In this document: positions 20,300 to 31,879 of the stretch, in pieces
Layout of the letters: each line of letters starts with the position of its first letter
How positions within the stretch are numbered: the stretch's first letter is position 1
From: Gnetum montanum
Taxonomy: Eukaryota > Streptophyta > Gnetopsida > Gnetales > Gnetaceae
Reading direction: 5' to 3'
DNA: 63,089 nt
NCBI GenBank assembly: GCA_015680685.1
Contig: MNCI01004661.1
Coordinates: 584,000 to 647,088 of the forward strand
Translations under genes and position numbers: made by a program
Notes under the pieces: model-generated
Seen by the model: only the letters and a program-made list of their open reading frames with translations
What the model was told of the DNA's origin: nothing
Databases searched by the model: none

Positions 20300-21972
20300 A
20301 CATCAAAGAGGGGAGCACTAGTAGGAGGACCTTTCCAACTAAGGGAGAAGCAACCATGAGGATGAAGGGACTAGCAATAGCAACAATAGAAAGTCTAAGA
20401 GCAAGAGGTTAAAGCAACTCATGCCATAGGACCTCTTAAAGAGGATCTTGAAGAGGAATCTATTCGAAAGATTTCAATTGTTGAGACTAGCCAATTAGGG
20501 CAAGATGAGGCATCAAGGCCAAGACCCAACCTAGAGATCACATTAACAGAGGCCTTCCTTGAAAAGATCTGAACCAAGGAGGTTCAAGGTTTAGATTTCT
20601 AAGAACTCAACTTTGGATCCTTCTTGGAATTGATGCTCGAAGAGATCCACATGTAATTACAGGGGTATATGTGGCCCGTCCTCTCCTCTAGTGGAGAATG
20701 CTACATGGGGAAGGCCTAACTATTTTGGAACAACTAGTAGGAAGACACATCTATTAAAATCAAAGACATCACTATATCTTACTCGAGTGAGGCCATCGTG
20801 GAGGTCCTCGAATTGTCTAATATTGGGGCAACCTTGGCAGGGATATCAACCTAGGAAAATGTTGAAGCCAAGAAAGAATGAGCCCAACACTACTATAGGG
20901 TGGACCTTAAGGAGTACAATGCACTTACCAAGGTAGAGCACACATATTTCAAGATTTTGGCTTATCACTTGAACCCCATGGTGAGGCCAAGTAAGGTCAT
21001 AGCCTTCTTTGCTTGTGTGTGTGTTAGTCTAAGCAATAAATTCCTGGTCAATCTTCCACAACTCATGTATCTGAAGATAGAAAAGAGGTTTAAGGAGAAT
21101 GATAGAGGAAGGAAGACACTCCCTTTTCCATGCCTCATCCATAAACTCTACAAAAAGAGAAGCATACCACACTATGTAAATGACATACTTTTCCATGCTC
21201 CTACCACATCTTAGCAGAAGATGATGAAAGATAAAGCAGCTACAAAGTTGTAGGAAGAGGAGAGGCCACCACCACCACCACCTACGAGAGGGACTATGCC
21301 AGAAGTGCTCATAGTTATAGAATGGCTCTAGAAACTCCATAAGTAGTGGTTACAACAACAACAAGATTCAATAGGTGGTGGGTAGTCATTGGTTTACTAT
21401 CTAGCATTGAGCCATCTCAATGAGATCACTAGAACCATTAGTTGACTAGATGAAACCATCCATTGTTCTTAACATAGCAAACATAGGCACTCACAAGAAT
21501 GAATCCTAGTGCTTGAGAAGTTACAGTGTCCATACATGGACAAGAATTCCTTGTAATCTTTGGGAATGTTGTGACTTTCTTAGTGCACCTAGAGAAGGAT
21601 GAGGGGGCTACTATCCTAGTCATGAAACATCGTGGATAAGAGACAATGGCAGAGGTAATGAACAATATGGTAGCTAAAGCCCTGAATGCTCCCACAACAT
21701 TTGTACTAGACATTACTATCATGAATGATATCCAAATATTTTTAGGAGCAAGAAGTGATCAATTAAGTGCAATCCAACATGAGGAGGTGTTGGAAAGACT
21801 GGTGGAAACTAGGCAACCAGTTCTTAAGATCTTTGATCTCTTAGATGAAATCACAACAACCTAGTCAAAGCTACTAGAGAAAAAGGAGAAACTCATCATT
21901 CATAATGTCCAACTCTAGGTAGCTACCACTAAGAACCAATGGTTAACTATTGAAGTTGTGGATTTACGAGCT
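20300..21972 (+). pseudogene. ORF3 of element E, truncated
   Basis: A third, post-pol ORF, broken by stops and frameshifts and cut at 21972 by element F. The legible order is an N-terminal acidic region (IGPLKEDLEEESIRK); then QGYMWPVLSSS; then a well-kept block at 20900-21180 (YFKILAYHLNPMVRPSKVI, FACVCVSLSNKFLVNLPQL, TLPFPCLIHKLYKK); a basic/proline stretch; and a block at 21646-21950 (VLERLVETRQPVLKIFDLL). Element C encodes the same series on its minus strand. The PFPCLI..L motif resembles the 'putative plant transposon protein' family (PF20167, from memory) and the env-like third ORFs of Athila elements. Function unknown. Confidence 0.65.
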
Positions 21973-23036
21973 TGTTGAAACACCACAAAGAAAACTCATG
22001 TCATAACTCATGAACTTTACCATTAAAGTTAAGGTAGAATCTTATGGTAAAATGTGTAGTTTTTAGTGCATGAATTACAATCTCACATAATTCAATGTGT
22101 TGGAGCTGAAAAATTCTTCATAAGTTTCTATTGCCTTATTTCCCAAGTGGAAAAAGTTATATTAGGAATGTATCTAGGTTGGGGAAGGTTGAAAATGCCT
22201 TGGGAGTTAGCAAATTTGGGTTTGTCATGGTATTTATGTTGGCCATGACAATTAATACCCTAGAACAAACTACAACTAGTGTATTAATTTATGGGCTTTC
22301 AGTTTTCACACCAAAACAAGCATATTTTTGTTTGGAGAGGCCAATGCAAGTGTACTTTTATTGGGAAACACCATGGCCAACATAGTTCCTATGAAAGCCA
22401 ACATATCTTTCCCAAGGCTAGTGTATCTTTAGTGAAGACAACAAATTTCCTTAGAGCCAATGTATCTTTTTGAAACCTAGTGTATTTTTGATGACTTTCA
22501 TGCATCAAAGTTACAAAAAAATTGAAAAATACACTAATGTTTGATGGCCTATCATATCTGCAATTTGTAGCAATCTGTCAGCAATCATGATAGAGAATTG
22601 CAATAATGTACCAACATTCAAAAGCCTATATAGACCAAATTCAACCACATTAAAAAGACTTTTGACATTTTAAGCATTCTAGAGCATTGAAGCTAAACAT
22701 CTAGAATTTCAACACTATGCACATTACAAAGAGTCTAGTAGTCATTCCACCATTTTCAACACCAACATACTAGATTTGTACTTGAGGACCAACAAGAAGT
22801 GTTGGAAACTAAAGCTTGGGAGCACTTGGATTGTGCAATCAACTGTAGGATGCAATCTACTGATTTTACCAAACTTCAAGCATCATCTATGTAACTCCTT
22901 GTACATCTAAGCACATAACTTGTACACATTTGAACTTATTTTCTCCAAAATTTTATTATTTTAATAAAATTTGGTAGTTCATTTATGTGTCTTGAGTTTA
23001 TTATCTTGCACTTCAATTTTATTTTGTGTATGATCT
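21973..23036 (+). repeat. putative 5' LTR of element F
   Basis: It begins TGTTGAAACACC exactly where ORF3 homology of element E to C stops. It contains a TATA-like box (CTATATAGACC, about 22629-22639) and a poly(A)-signal-like AATAAAATTTGG near 22965. It ends just before a tRNA-Met-like primer site. The 3' end is uncertain by several bases because no CA terminus is legible. Its U3 holds repeated motifs of the type CCAACATATCTTT and CTAGTGTATCTTT (22370-22500). No partner LTR is in view. Confidence 0.5.
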
Positions 23037-23037
23037 C

Positions 23038-23057
23038 TGGTTTCAAAGCTATGTTTC
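23038..23057 (+). other. degenerate primer-binding site, initiator tRNA-Met type, element F
   Basis: TGGTTTCAAAGCTATG resembles the plant initiator tRNA-Met primer site TGGTATCAGAGCCATGG with three substitutions and is placed where one is expected. This separates F from the tRNA-Asp-primed elements. Confidence 0.5.
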
Positions 23058-24269
23058 CATGAATTTATTTACATCTATTTACAATTTTGAAGTCCCTGGG
23101 TGATCGACAAGATCATCTAGGATGCCTTGGATCCTCTTTTTTGAGAGGTGCTTGGGATCTGAGGTTAAATTTTTCCATTGGAGATCTTTTATTTTCTAGC
23201 ATTGAATTTTTCCAGTGAAATAATTTCTAGCACTAAAAGGAGGACCTCTACCTAAGTTCTTTGTCCAATCCTACTTTGCTATTGCTTGTTTAACAATTTT
23301 AATTTTAGTTTAATTTAGTTTATTGAAATTTTCCAAAACATTACCTTTTAATATTGTTAAGAAAACCAACATAGCCATCCATACTCTTGCAATTTGTACT
23401 CAGCATACTTATTGTAGTTAGTTTGGATGTTACCATAAATTTCATAGTAGTTACTAAACTTTTTCAAAGCCAACGTATTTTTTAAAGGAATGTACATTTT
23501 ATGTACATTTGAATCTACCTTTAGAATTCCTAGAGACTAGCATACTTTTGCCAATTACCATACTTCTTGCTTTGAAATTTTTCTATTGGATTTCTTGGAA
23601 AAGCCTAGCACATCTTTCCAAGAACAATCAACGTATCTTTTGATACCCATCATATCTTTCACACCTCTTCCATAACTAGCGTAGGGAAAAATACCACAAT
23701 ATTCTTGGTAGAGAAAAACTAAATTATTTTGTTTAAACCACATATATTTTTTTTTGGAATAACCCTAGAGTATCGTTTTAGAGCCAACTTTGTGTATCTT
23801 TTACTCCAAAATCAAAACCCAACTTATATTCTTAAAACCAACATTTTTTTTCATAGTAGAAAGCCATTGTACTTTTTGTGTGCTTAGCATATTTTTGCTA
23901 GAAAACTAGCACACCTTTTGTAGGAACCTAGCATATTTATTGTTGGAAAGGCCAACATACTTCTCCTACAAAAAAATAGCTAGCATATTTCCTAGTGTAG
24001 GTTGGGTAGAGTGAGAAATGTGAAAGCTAAAAACTTGCCTTTAACATTTTGCAAACCAATTTCTTGCAATGATCAATTGTAGTGCAAGCCTTTGTTCCTT
24101 GTACTTTAAGACTTAAAGACTCTTGAAATTTTGTTAAATTTGAATTTTTACTAATGTAGTGCATACCACTACCACTATCACTTGCATTGAACTTGTAGTT
24201 GCAATTTTAACTATCTTTTGTAGTTGAAACCATTTATACCTTAGGTAGTTTCATCTATTGAGATTATCA
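23058..24269 (+). other. element F leader with degenerate CAACATACTTT-type repeats
   Basis: No ORF is supported. From about 23340 to 23995 there are roughly 15 loosely spaced copies of short motifs such as CTAGCATACTTTT, CCAACGTATTTTT and CTAGCACACCTTTT, the same motif family as in the LTR U3 at 22370-22500. This could be a leader repeat, or the U3 of a second inserted LTR; I cannot decide. Confidence 0.4.
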
Positions 24270-25094
24270 ATTCAAAAATTAGATTGAATATCCAATTAGC
24301 AACCTTTAGCAAGTTAATTGTGTTGCCAATTAACTTGATGAAAATGACCTCAGAATAGGATGTCTTAAATTTGTATGATCCCAAGGACTCCACTATTATT
24401 AAGTGTAGATAGTCGCTTAGATAGAGGGACCAAAGCCTCGATTTTACCATCATAAATGAAGAGCATTACAAACTTATATGTGTCAAAATCCAAGCTAGCC
24501 TACTCATCCCATGTGCAGAAGTCAACTTCAAGTGTGAGTTTGAGTTGATCCATAGAAATAGGAAGGAGTAAATCTTCTATGACAAAATACAACTAAATAA
24601 TATCCTTACATGCATATTATCCGAAATGATAGAGATGGATGAATTGAGTGAAGAGGCCAACGTAGAGAGTCATCATGAAGAGCATGATGAATTTGAAGTT
24701 GAACCAGAGCTTGATAACTTCATAGGGAGCCTTTTCCAATAATCAACTCCCCAAGACATTGCATCCAATTTGACCTCTCTTACCTCTTCTATGGGGTAGG
24801 TTCCTCAATCCTCTTCTCCTACTACCTATCCTACTATGTTTGGGTCAACACCCATCATATCCATCCATTAGGCACAACCTATGCCTCAATCGACCTTCCT
24901 TTTCTCATCCATGCCTTTTGCCATGTAGCCTTAATCTACATGATGATTACCTATGGTGTTCACCACAACTTATCCCTTCTCCATAGTAGTGGTCCCCTTA
25001 GTGAAACCCTAGGTGACCTAAGGATCTCATACACCATTTGTCCCTTTCGTTCCTCAAGTACCTAGTCAAACTTCATTTTCATTGTTTAGTCTGC
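24270..25094 (+). pseudogene. gag N-terminal region of element F (left part)
   Basis: Protein-like plus-strand sequence with stops: LNLYDPKDSTIIK near 24380, then an acidic segment EMIEMDELSEEANVE (24627-24670). A proline/serine/glutamine-rich stretch with repeated SSMP/PTTYP-type units runs to 25090. Element B interrupts it at 25094/25095, and a proline-rich stretch continues at 35157. I place it as the Gag N-terminus or a short ORF before Gag. Confidence 0.45.
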
Positions 25095-25962
25095 TAATGA
25101 GAAGCTAGGTACCCTTATGCCCAACCATACGAATCACTAAGGTGTTTATGCATGATCCAGTTGAATTCTGTGGACCTATAGTTCTCCACTACACTACCTC
25201 TTCTAGGAAATGAAATGAGCATAGAGAACATTCTTTGTCTTTCCAACTACACTTGTGAGGCTCAAGTGTATGGTTTAAGTGTAATTGAGGTACATGATTT
25301 TTCTTATTTTATGTTTTATAAATTTGATAGCCTACAATAAGAATGAAGGGTAGAGTAACCAAAAATATAATTTGTCTACTATCTATCTAGCCTAACACAA
25401 GTAATTGCCCCACTTTCCTAGACACATCCTGAACACATACAGTGCCGCTGGGCTACCAAACGTTAAGCGTTGCTAGGTTACCAAGTACTATATGTATGCT
25501 CGAAGTGGCTGTACATGTGTTCATTAATTTCTGGACATAGATTGCTCAATTTAAATCCATTAAAGTAAAGATCATAAAAGTAAAGTGCATTAAAAGAAAT
25601 ATTAATATATTCTTAGTGCTGTAAGGATTGTCAAAAGAGTTCATTTTTATTCCTATCACATTACTATGCTCAGGTACATCAATGCTCGAACAAAGAACTG
25701 TACACACTTAGATTTCTTCTACGAGCACTTAGAAAATATTCTAATTTTAGAGAAAATAAATTGCGAGAGCTTCATTACTTTGATTGAAAACTAAAAATTG
25801 ATTGCCAAATTAGGAGCCCAGGCACTATATTTATAGGCCAGAATATACCCCCCAACATTGGATACTTGAGGTCGCATAAAGACCTTGATGTTGGATATCT
25901 AGCATCACAGCCTCAATGTCAGATACCCAATGTCATGGTAGACGAAGAAACATGTTTCATCA
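25095..25962 (-). repeat. element B 3' LTR (868 bp)
   Basis: Plus strand begins TAATGAGAAGCTAGG (the first G of TGATGAG mutated) and ends TGTTTCATCA, followed by the polypurine tract complement TACCCCCATGAC (25963-25974). A TATA box lies at about 25825-25836 (CTATATTTATAG). Between TATA and the LTR end lie three diverged self-complementary units around GATGTTGGATATCTAGCATC. Confidence 0.9.
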
Positions 25963-28310
25963 TACCCCCATGACTGAATGAAAAATTTTCCTCGAGTGTA
26001 GAAGAGGAGGAACAAGTTCCTTACAAAATATTGGGTAGGTATGGGATTATTGATTGACATACAAATTGACTCAGATGGAACAGATAGAGTCTGAGTGTCC
26101 AAGTGTATAGAATTATAATTTTTTACAAAATTGGGTGTTCATGATAAGAGAAGTAAACACCTTGGATAACAGTGACATCTAACACCTCTTGGCAGCTGAA
26201 GAATAAGAGAGAAGATCCAAAAATCATGAATGATCCTCATTGTGTGGTACTGCTGCATCATCCTTGGTGAAGATAGTCTTGCTTCCAGTCCATGCTTTCC
26301 ATTGCAATTACAACAGAATCATGAATTAATATGCAATGTGTAACACAACTATTAAATGCCTTGTCTCATCGATGGTTACAATCGGCTAAGTTGTGATTGT
26401 GGTAGATGGATTCCTTTAGTAGTGTTAGTGGGAAGGTTGACAAATAGGATAAAATAAATAAGTGGTCCATTAAATTGAAAAATTTTGACACAAGAAAATA
26501 TTTGAAGAGGGTGTAAGAATTCAAAACAATAAAAAGAGAAGTTCACTGAAAAATGTTATGAAGATGTGCACAATTGGATGTCATTGATGGGGTAAACAAA
26601 AAGAATTTTATTGTAAGAGTATCTAAGGGTAAAGAACTTAACTAACCCAACCAAAAGATATGCAAGTGGGTCCTTCCCAAAGTAGGCACAGACATTTTAT
26701 GCCCTTGCATAACCTCAAACCAAAGAGTCCATAGGATTCATGGATGATTAATGGTTACAGAAGGTTAAGTATAAAAACCTAAAAAAAACTAACTAAGAAT
26801 TCCGACACATCAAACCAAGACATCGAACTAGAACATGAAACTAGCAGTGAGGTGAGACACAAAAAGCATAGATGGATGAGAAAGAGTGGAATGGAGTTCC
26901 TAATTAAGATCACATGAAGCCCATTGTGGATTTTGTGATTAAATGACTTGATAGGATCCATCCTTAGTTTAGACCAAATCCAACCACGTTCAATGACTTC
27001 ACATTATCATTCTAAGACCAATCTATCCCTTGAGACATAAGAGTGCTCCCACAGAACAACCACTATTCCTTATTAAAGGAGAAGTAGGAAGTGAGGAAGG
27101 GCCTTAGTTAGAGGGGATGAGTCCCATAACTAGTGCTTATAGGCCACTTATTTTGTCTATGGGGTGTGCTTTGAATTTCCATTATTTTTTTTTTGAAATG
27201 GGAACCACACCATGCAAAGACACATGTATTTATTTTGTTCAAGCAGTCTACTTTGAACTCTCATCATTTTTTTCTAATGAGAACCACACCATGCAAGGAC
27301 ACATGCATTTATTTTTTCCAAGGGACGTGCTTTGAATTCTCATCATTTTTTTTCTGATGAGAACCACACCATGCAAGGACTTATTCAACTTCCTTTTATT
27401 GGTTGACATGGAATAGTAAGAAATCCATGAATACACACATGCACCTAGGCAAACAAAAAGGCACAAAGAATATTGAATCCCCTTGAAGCCAGACCCTATT
27501 TAAACCTTTTAATCCTTCCCAATTTCAAAAACCACCAAAGTCACTAATTTATTAAAGTTTTATTAATGAAAAAGGGATTGCATGTTTCCAAAACAAGGAA
27601 AACCTTGTATGGGTGGGTGTTGTGGACTCACTACTTGTTGCATGAAAAAGAAACCATGTCCTAATTATCTGTAACAAAATTCAAAGCTAGAAACTAGACA
27701 CCAACAATCAAATAACAAAAGTAGTACATACTTTCATCAAGCAACGCATTACCAATGTACTTGGCACTTATTAATAAAAAAGTTAGAAAATCACATCAAA
27801 TAAAAGAAAATATAAAAGAAAGTGTAAAATGTTCAAGAAATATCAAATGTACTAATGATGGTATGAAAAAAAATATTAGAAAAGATTAATAACATAAAAA
27901 CAAAAAGATGTAAAATAAAGAATGTGTAAAACAAAAAACATGTAAAACAAAAAAGTTGAAAAATTGAAGAGCCACTTATATGATTAGCATGGGTGACCAT
28001 CTCCCCCACGACTAAGTTGAAAGGAGGAGATTTGAAATATTGAGTGTGGTTGTTCATTCGATGAGGCATTTGTTGTACTTTCCAGCTTATACTCATGGAC
28101 AAATTTGAGTTATTGTATGTTGACCAGCTATTTCTTGCTTTGGCTCTTAGGCTTGTAGATCATCATGGCCCTAGAAGAAAAAGTCTTGTAAATAATGTAA
28201 GGTCCTTTCCACAATGTTTGAAACTTAGTTTGTTGAGGTACGTGTGTGGGGTTTTAGTAGAGAATCTTATCTCCTAGTTGAAATTTGACTTTTTTGATTT
28301 TTAGGTCATA
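25963..28310 (-). other. element B 3' non-coding region
   Basis: It has the blocks shared with A, C, D and E: TCCTTCCCAAAGTAGGC near 26672, ACCACACCATGCAAGGAC near 27285, and a T-rich tract (minus sense) at 27785-27960. At 27165-27405 a unit of about 80 bp (GTGCTTTGAATT ... ACCACACCATGCAA) is present three times in tandem, while A, C and D have one. No ORF3 is found. Short frames here are chance. Confidence 0.65.
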
Positions 28311-29120
28311 AAGCTTTTTTTATAGGCCTAGTGTAACTCATTAGATGATAGGGATACCAATCAATTTTCATCTAGCAGGTTGAGATTCATTAGTCTTTAT
28401 TTTTGTACTAAACTTAAGTTAAGGTTGAGGTCATAAGCTATTGAAATTGTACAGAGCTTGGATTGAATAAGAAGTGTTGGTAATTTTCTGTACACAAGCT
28501 TGTAGGGAGAGTAGCCTATAGGAAGTTTCCATGTTGATTAGTAGGCCCAAAGGGAATCATTAAGTCATGTACTCTAGTCTTTCCTATATTTACTAACTGT
28601 TCTTGTCAAAATCCTTGTGATTTCCCTATCAGTAACCTCAGCTTGATCATTGGCTTGGGGATGGTAGGGTGTTGTGAATTTATGTTCAACCCCCAAGCAT
28701 TACCTGAGCTTTCGAAAAGTAGTGCCTGTAAAGTGAGTTCCATTATCAAAAATTAATGCATGTGGCATATCAAACCTATTTACAACATTTTTCTGTACAA
28801 ACTGAGTAGTAGTAGAAGATGTACAGTCAATGATGGTTGCTGCTTTTTCCCATTTTGTACAATAGTCAACAGCTACTATGATGTATGCCTTTTCATTTGA
28901 CATAGGCATGATGGGACCCATGAAATTAATGCCCTAAATATCAAAGGGTTCGAGTGGTTGAATCCATTGTTGAGGTCCCTCCATTTGAGTAGTCATTCCA
29001 CCATCTCATTGGCATCGGTCACAAGAGCAGATGTAATGTTGGACATCCTTGAAGATTGTTAGCCAACTGTACCCTGCCATCAGGATTTTAATGGTTGTGT
29101 ATCTCCCAACATAGTATCCT
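28311..29120 (-). pseudogene. integrase of element B
   Basis: Minus-strand translation shows the zinc-binding end (ICSCDRCQ*DGG) and FMGPIMPMSNEKAYII. The catalytic core follows: VAVDYCTKWEKA (first Asp), HALIFDNGTHFTGTTF (second Asp) and TPYHPQANDQAEVTDRE (Glu). All three D-D-E residues are readable, but stops occur at 28700 and elsewhere. The C-terminal domain is poorly legible. In the family it joins cDNA to the host chromosome. Confidence 0.85.
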
Positions 29121-29479
29121 CCACAAGGATCTTTATGAGTGTCTTAGAGAATGTGTAGTTGATCAACATTAGGAACACACCAACAAACTAGGCCATCAAT
29201 GCACACCTTGTAGAGGTGTCTGTTGATCTTCATGAAGTGTTTTACCTAGTGAAGAAATTACTATTTCTTTTGGTGCTCCAATCCTTATGGCATCTCCTAA
29301 GTGAGAATATAGATGAGAATGCCATCATACCATTTAGGCTCATTGGGTAATTGTTTAGTTATAGCCCTAGCAAAGAGAAGTTCATTAGGAAACATATTAG
29401 AGAGTAGATTTTCTTCCTCTTTGTTGTCCCATCACAATTGAGACAAGTGATCAGTGCCCACATTCTTAGTGCCCTTTCA

Positions 29480-29960
29480 ATCTACCATCATAAGATCGAA
29501 TTCTTGCAAGATCACTAGCCACTATATGACACAGGGGCTCACTATTGGCTTGTTCATCAGGAAGCGGATGGTGTTGTGGTCCATGTGCACAAATACCTTG
29601 TATCCAAGCACATAATGCCTGAAATTTTCTAAAGCAAACACCACTACCATCAACTCTTTTTCTATAGTGGTGTAGTTTAGTTGTGCACCCACAATGCTTT
29701 GGCTAGCGTAGTAGATGTAGTATGGATATTTCTTGTCATCTAATTCTGTTAGCACAGCTCCCAAAGTATAATTTGATACATTTGTCATGATATGAAATGG
29801 CCTAGACCAGTCAAGTGCTTGTAGAATTAGAGTTTCTATAAGTTTTTCTTTTAGCTGTTGAAATGCTTTTTTACATTCTATGGTCCAGAAAAAGGAAGCA
29901 TCCTTGTTTGTTAGCTCCACCAATGATTTTATGATCTTAGAGAAATTCTCTATGAATCGT
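29480..29960 (-). pseudogene. RNase H and RT connection of element B
   Basis: A 133-codon open stretch (29522-29923): WTIECKKAFQQLKEKL (end of the RT connection), then the Ty3 RNase H-like domain with YTLGAVLTELDDKKYP, YYASQSIVGAQLNYTTIEKE and VFALENFRHYVLGYKV, then VHMDHNTIRFL. The first acidic position, usually in a CDAS-type motif, reads TNVSNY, so that catalytic Asp appears lost. Confidence 0.85.
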
Positions 29961-30099
29961 TGGTAGTAGCCAGCATGTCCAAGGAATGATCGAACATCTT
30001 TGATAGTTTTTGGTTAGCAGGTTATTCCTTGGATGACCTTTATTTTCTTAGGATCTTCCTCAATTCTTGCTTATGATATTCTATGCCCCAATACAATGC

Positions 30100-30710
30100 C
30101 CTCCTTGACCATTAAGTGACCTTTATGCAATTGAGCTGCAAGTTGATTTCAACACATCATTTTAGCACTTGCTCATGGCAGTCTAGAGCTTGCTCAAATG
30201 TAGCTCCATAAGTGGAGAAGTCATCCATGAAGACTTCAATGCCACTACCAATCTACTATTGAAAAATGCTTAGATATAGGTTTTGGAATGTAACAAGAAC
30301 ATTGCATAAACCAAACTACATCTTGTGATAAGCAAAAGTCCCCTAGGGACTCATGAATCTTGTCTTTGCTTGGTCCTTTGGTGTAATTTGAATTTGGGTA
30401 TAGCCACTATAATCATCTAGGAAACTATAGTAGCAGTGCCTAGATATTGTGTCAAGAATTTGATCCATAAACAACAACAAAAAATGATCTTTAAATGTTT
30501 CCATATTTTGCAACTTAAAATCGATACAAACACGTCACTTGCCACCTTTCTTTGGCACAATTACGAGTGGACTAACCCACTCACTATTCACAATGGGATA
30601 AATGAACCCCACATTGAGGAGTTGTTTAATTTCCTCCTTGATGATTTACTTCATGGATAGATCAGTGTAGATGTGATGCTAGCATATCCTAGGATCAATC
30701 CTTGTGAGTT
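30100..30710 (-). pseudogene. reverse transcriptase of element B
   Basis: With stops and shifts the minus strand gives EEIKQLLNVGFIYPI, VSPLVIVPKKGGKWRVCIDF, SFLDDYSGYTQIQI, GTFAYHKM, FGLCNVLVTFQ, then EVFMDDFSTYGATFEQAL. The catalytic FMDD box (the YxDD motif) is at about 30221-30234 and intact. The order and motifs are those of Ty3/Athila RT. Many premature stops make it non-functional. Confidence 0.85.
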
Positions 30711-30859
30711 CAGGATATGACCAAGCAAAAGCTGTTGACCATTTTTTAACTACCTTCAATAGCATCTTTTTTAGGTTTGAAGTAAGATTCACATTGATTA
30801 TGATTGAATTCCCATTTTTTAAAAACACATATTCCATTCTAGCTATAACATTTTCAATT

Positions 30860-31830
30860 CAAGGAGCTCTTGCTTGAAGGTTTTAGGAATCTCCAACTCT
30901 CCCCAGTGAGTATCATCAGAGAGTTAGTGAACTTGCTTGAGTTCATCCATGCTTGTGACATATGCACATGTCAGGCTCTCATTGGTTCCATGAAAAGTGT
31001 GCTACTCTCAAAATTAGTGGTTAGCCATTGGGTGTCCTCCTGTTTTGTGGCTACTGCATATAGAAACCTTTGGATTTTTATTTTTGGTGCACACTGCTTA
31101 CATGTAGAGATAGATGCTTGCTTTACGACCAAGATTTTCTACACACAATTGCACCTATATCATTGTACGTAATGCATGGAACTCTCTTCTTCTTGATCTT
31201 TCTGAATGCATTTTCTTTGGATATTTCCAAGGAAAGATCTTTGATGCTTATTCTTGCATCACTGGTGCTCAACCATGTTCTTCCCATGATGCTTGAGAAA
31301 TCCCCTTTATAATTCTCTACTTTGATCAGTAAGAAATTAGTAGGATAAGATCACCTAGAAATAGTGGTCACAATGTCTTCCACTAGTCCCAATGGAATAG
31401 TGATGGATTGGTTTACCAATTCTAATCTTATGTTGCTCTTCTTGAGAGGAGGTAGGTTCCATGTGATGTACGTCTCATGAGAAATTAAATTGACACCAGA
31501 ACTTAAATCTAGAAGAGCTTTACATAGTTTATTCCTAGCAATCTACAAATAAATCATAGGACTTTCAGGATCAGCTAATTTCCTGGAAAGGTTTTTAGCA
31601 CAAATCCAATTAGATACAATATGAGTAAGCATGATGGTATGGATGCTAGGAAAATTTTGGTTTAAAGGGAACTCGAAGGTATTTGGTACAAAGGAAGATG
31701 CAGGAGCAGCGTTGTCAACTATGGGTATATGTGAGGGCTTAGGTGGATTTTGAGGTCGAAATAAAGGTATTTTCTTTGATTGAGTATTCAATCCATTCGA
31801 TTAATGAACTAGTTGTAGATTAACAACCCT
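30860..31830 (-). pseudogene. protease and protease-RT linker of element B
   Basis: Open stretch 31543-31791 (IPLFRPQNPPKPSHIPI; NLSRKLADPESPMIYL), followed in another frame by ALLDLSSGVNLIS near 31500, where the catalytic DSG is changed to D-L-S. Next comes the GLVEDI block near 31380 and the linker (about 31300-30860) rich in E and W-x-T-T-N motifs. Homologous to 9365-8990 in A and 50322-49783 in C. Confidence 0.75.
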
Positions 31831-31879
31831 TGTAGCATTGCACTCTTATGATTGAGTTGGTAGTTCACCCTGCAAAGGT

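Larger units (their letters stand above)
17839..21972 (+). mobile_element. element E: internally deleted, ORF3-bearing Athila-like element
   Basis: Plus orientation. The left end looks like an LTR start: TGATGAAG at 17839, an inverted repeat ATTGATG/CATCAAT near 17859-17878, and a TATA box (TATATAAAT) near 17951, resembling the U3 of C. After about 18030 the sequence jumps to the integrase C-terminus; R-U5, gag, protease, RT and most of integrase are missing. Then come the T-rich tract, the conserved 3' non-coding region, an inverted repeat with TATA (19811-19855) and ORF3. The right end is cut by element F. No 3' LTR is seen. Confidence 0.65.
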
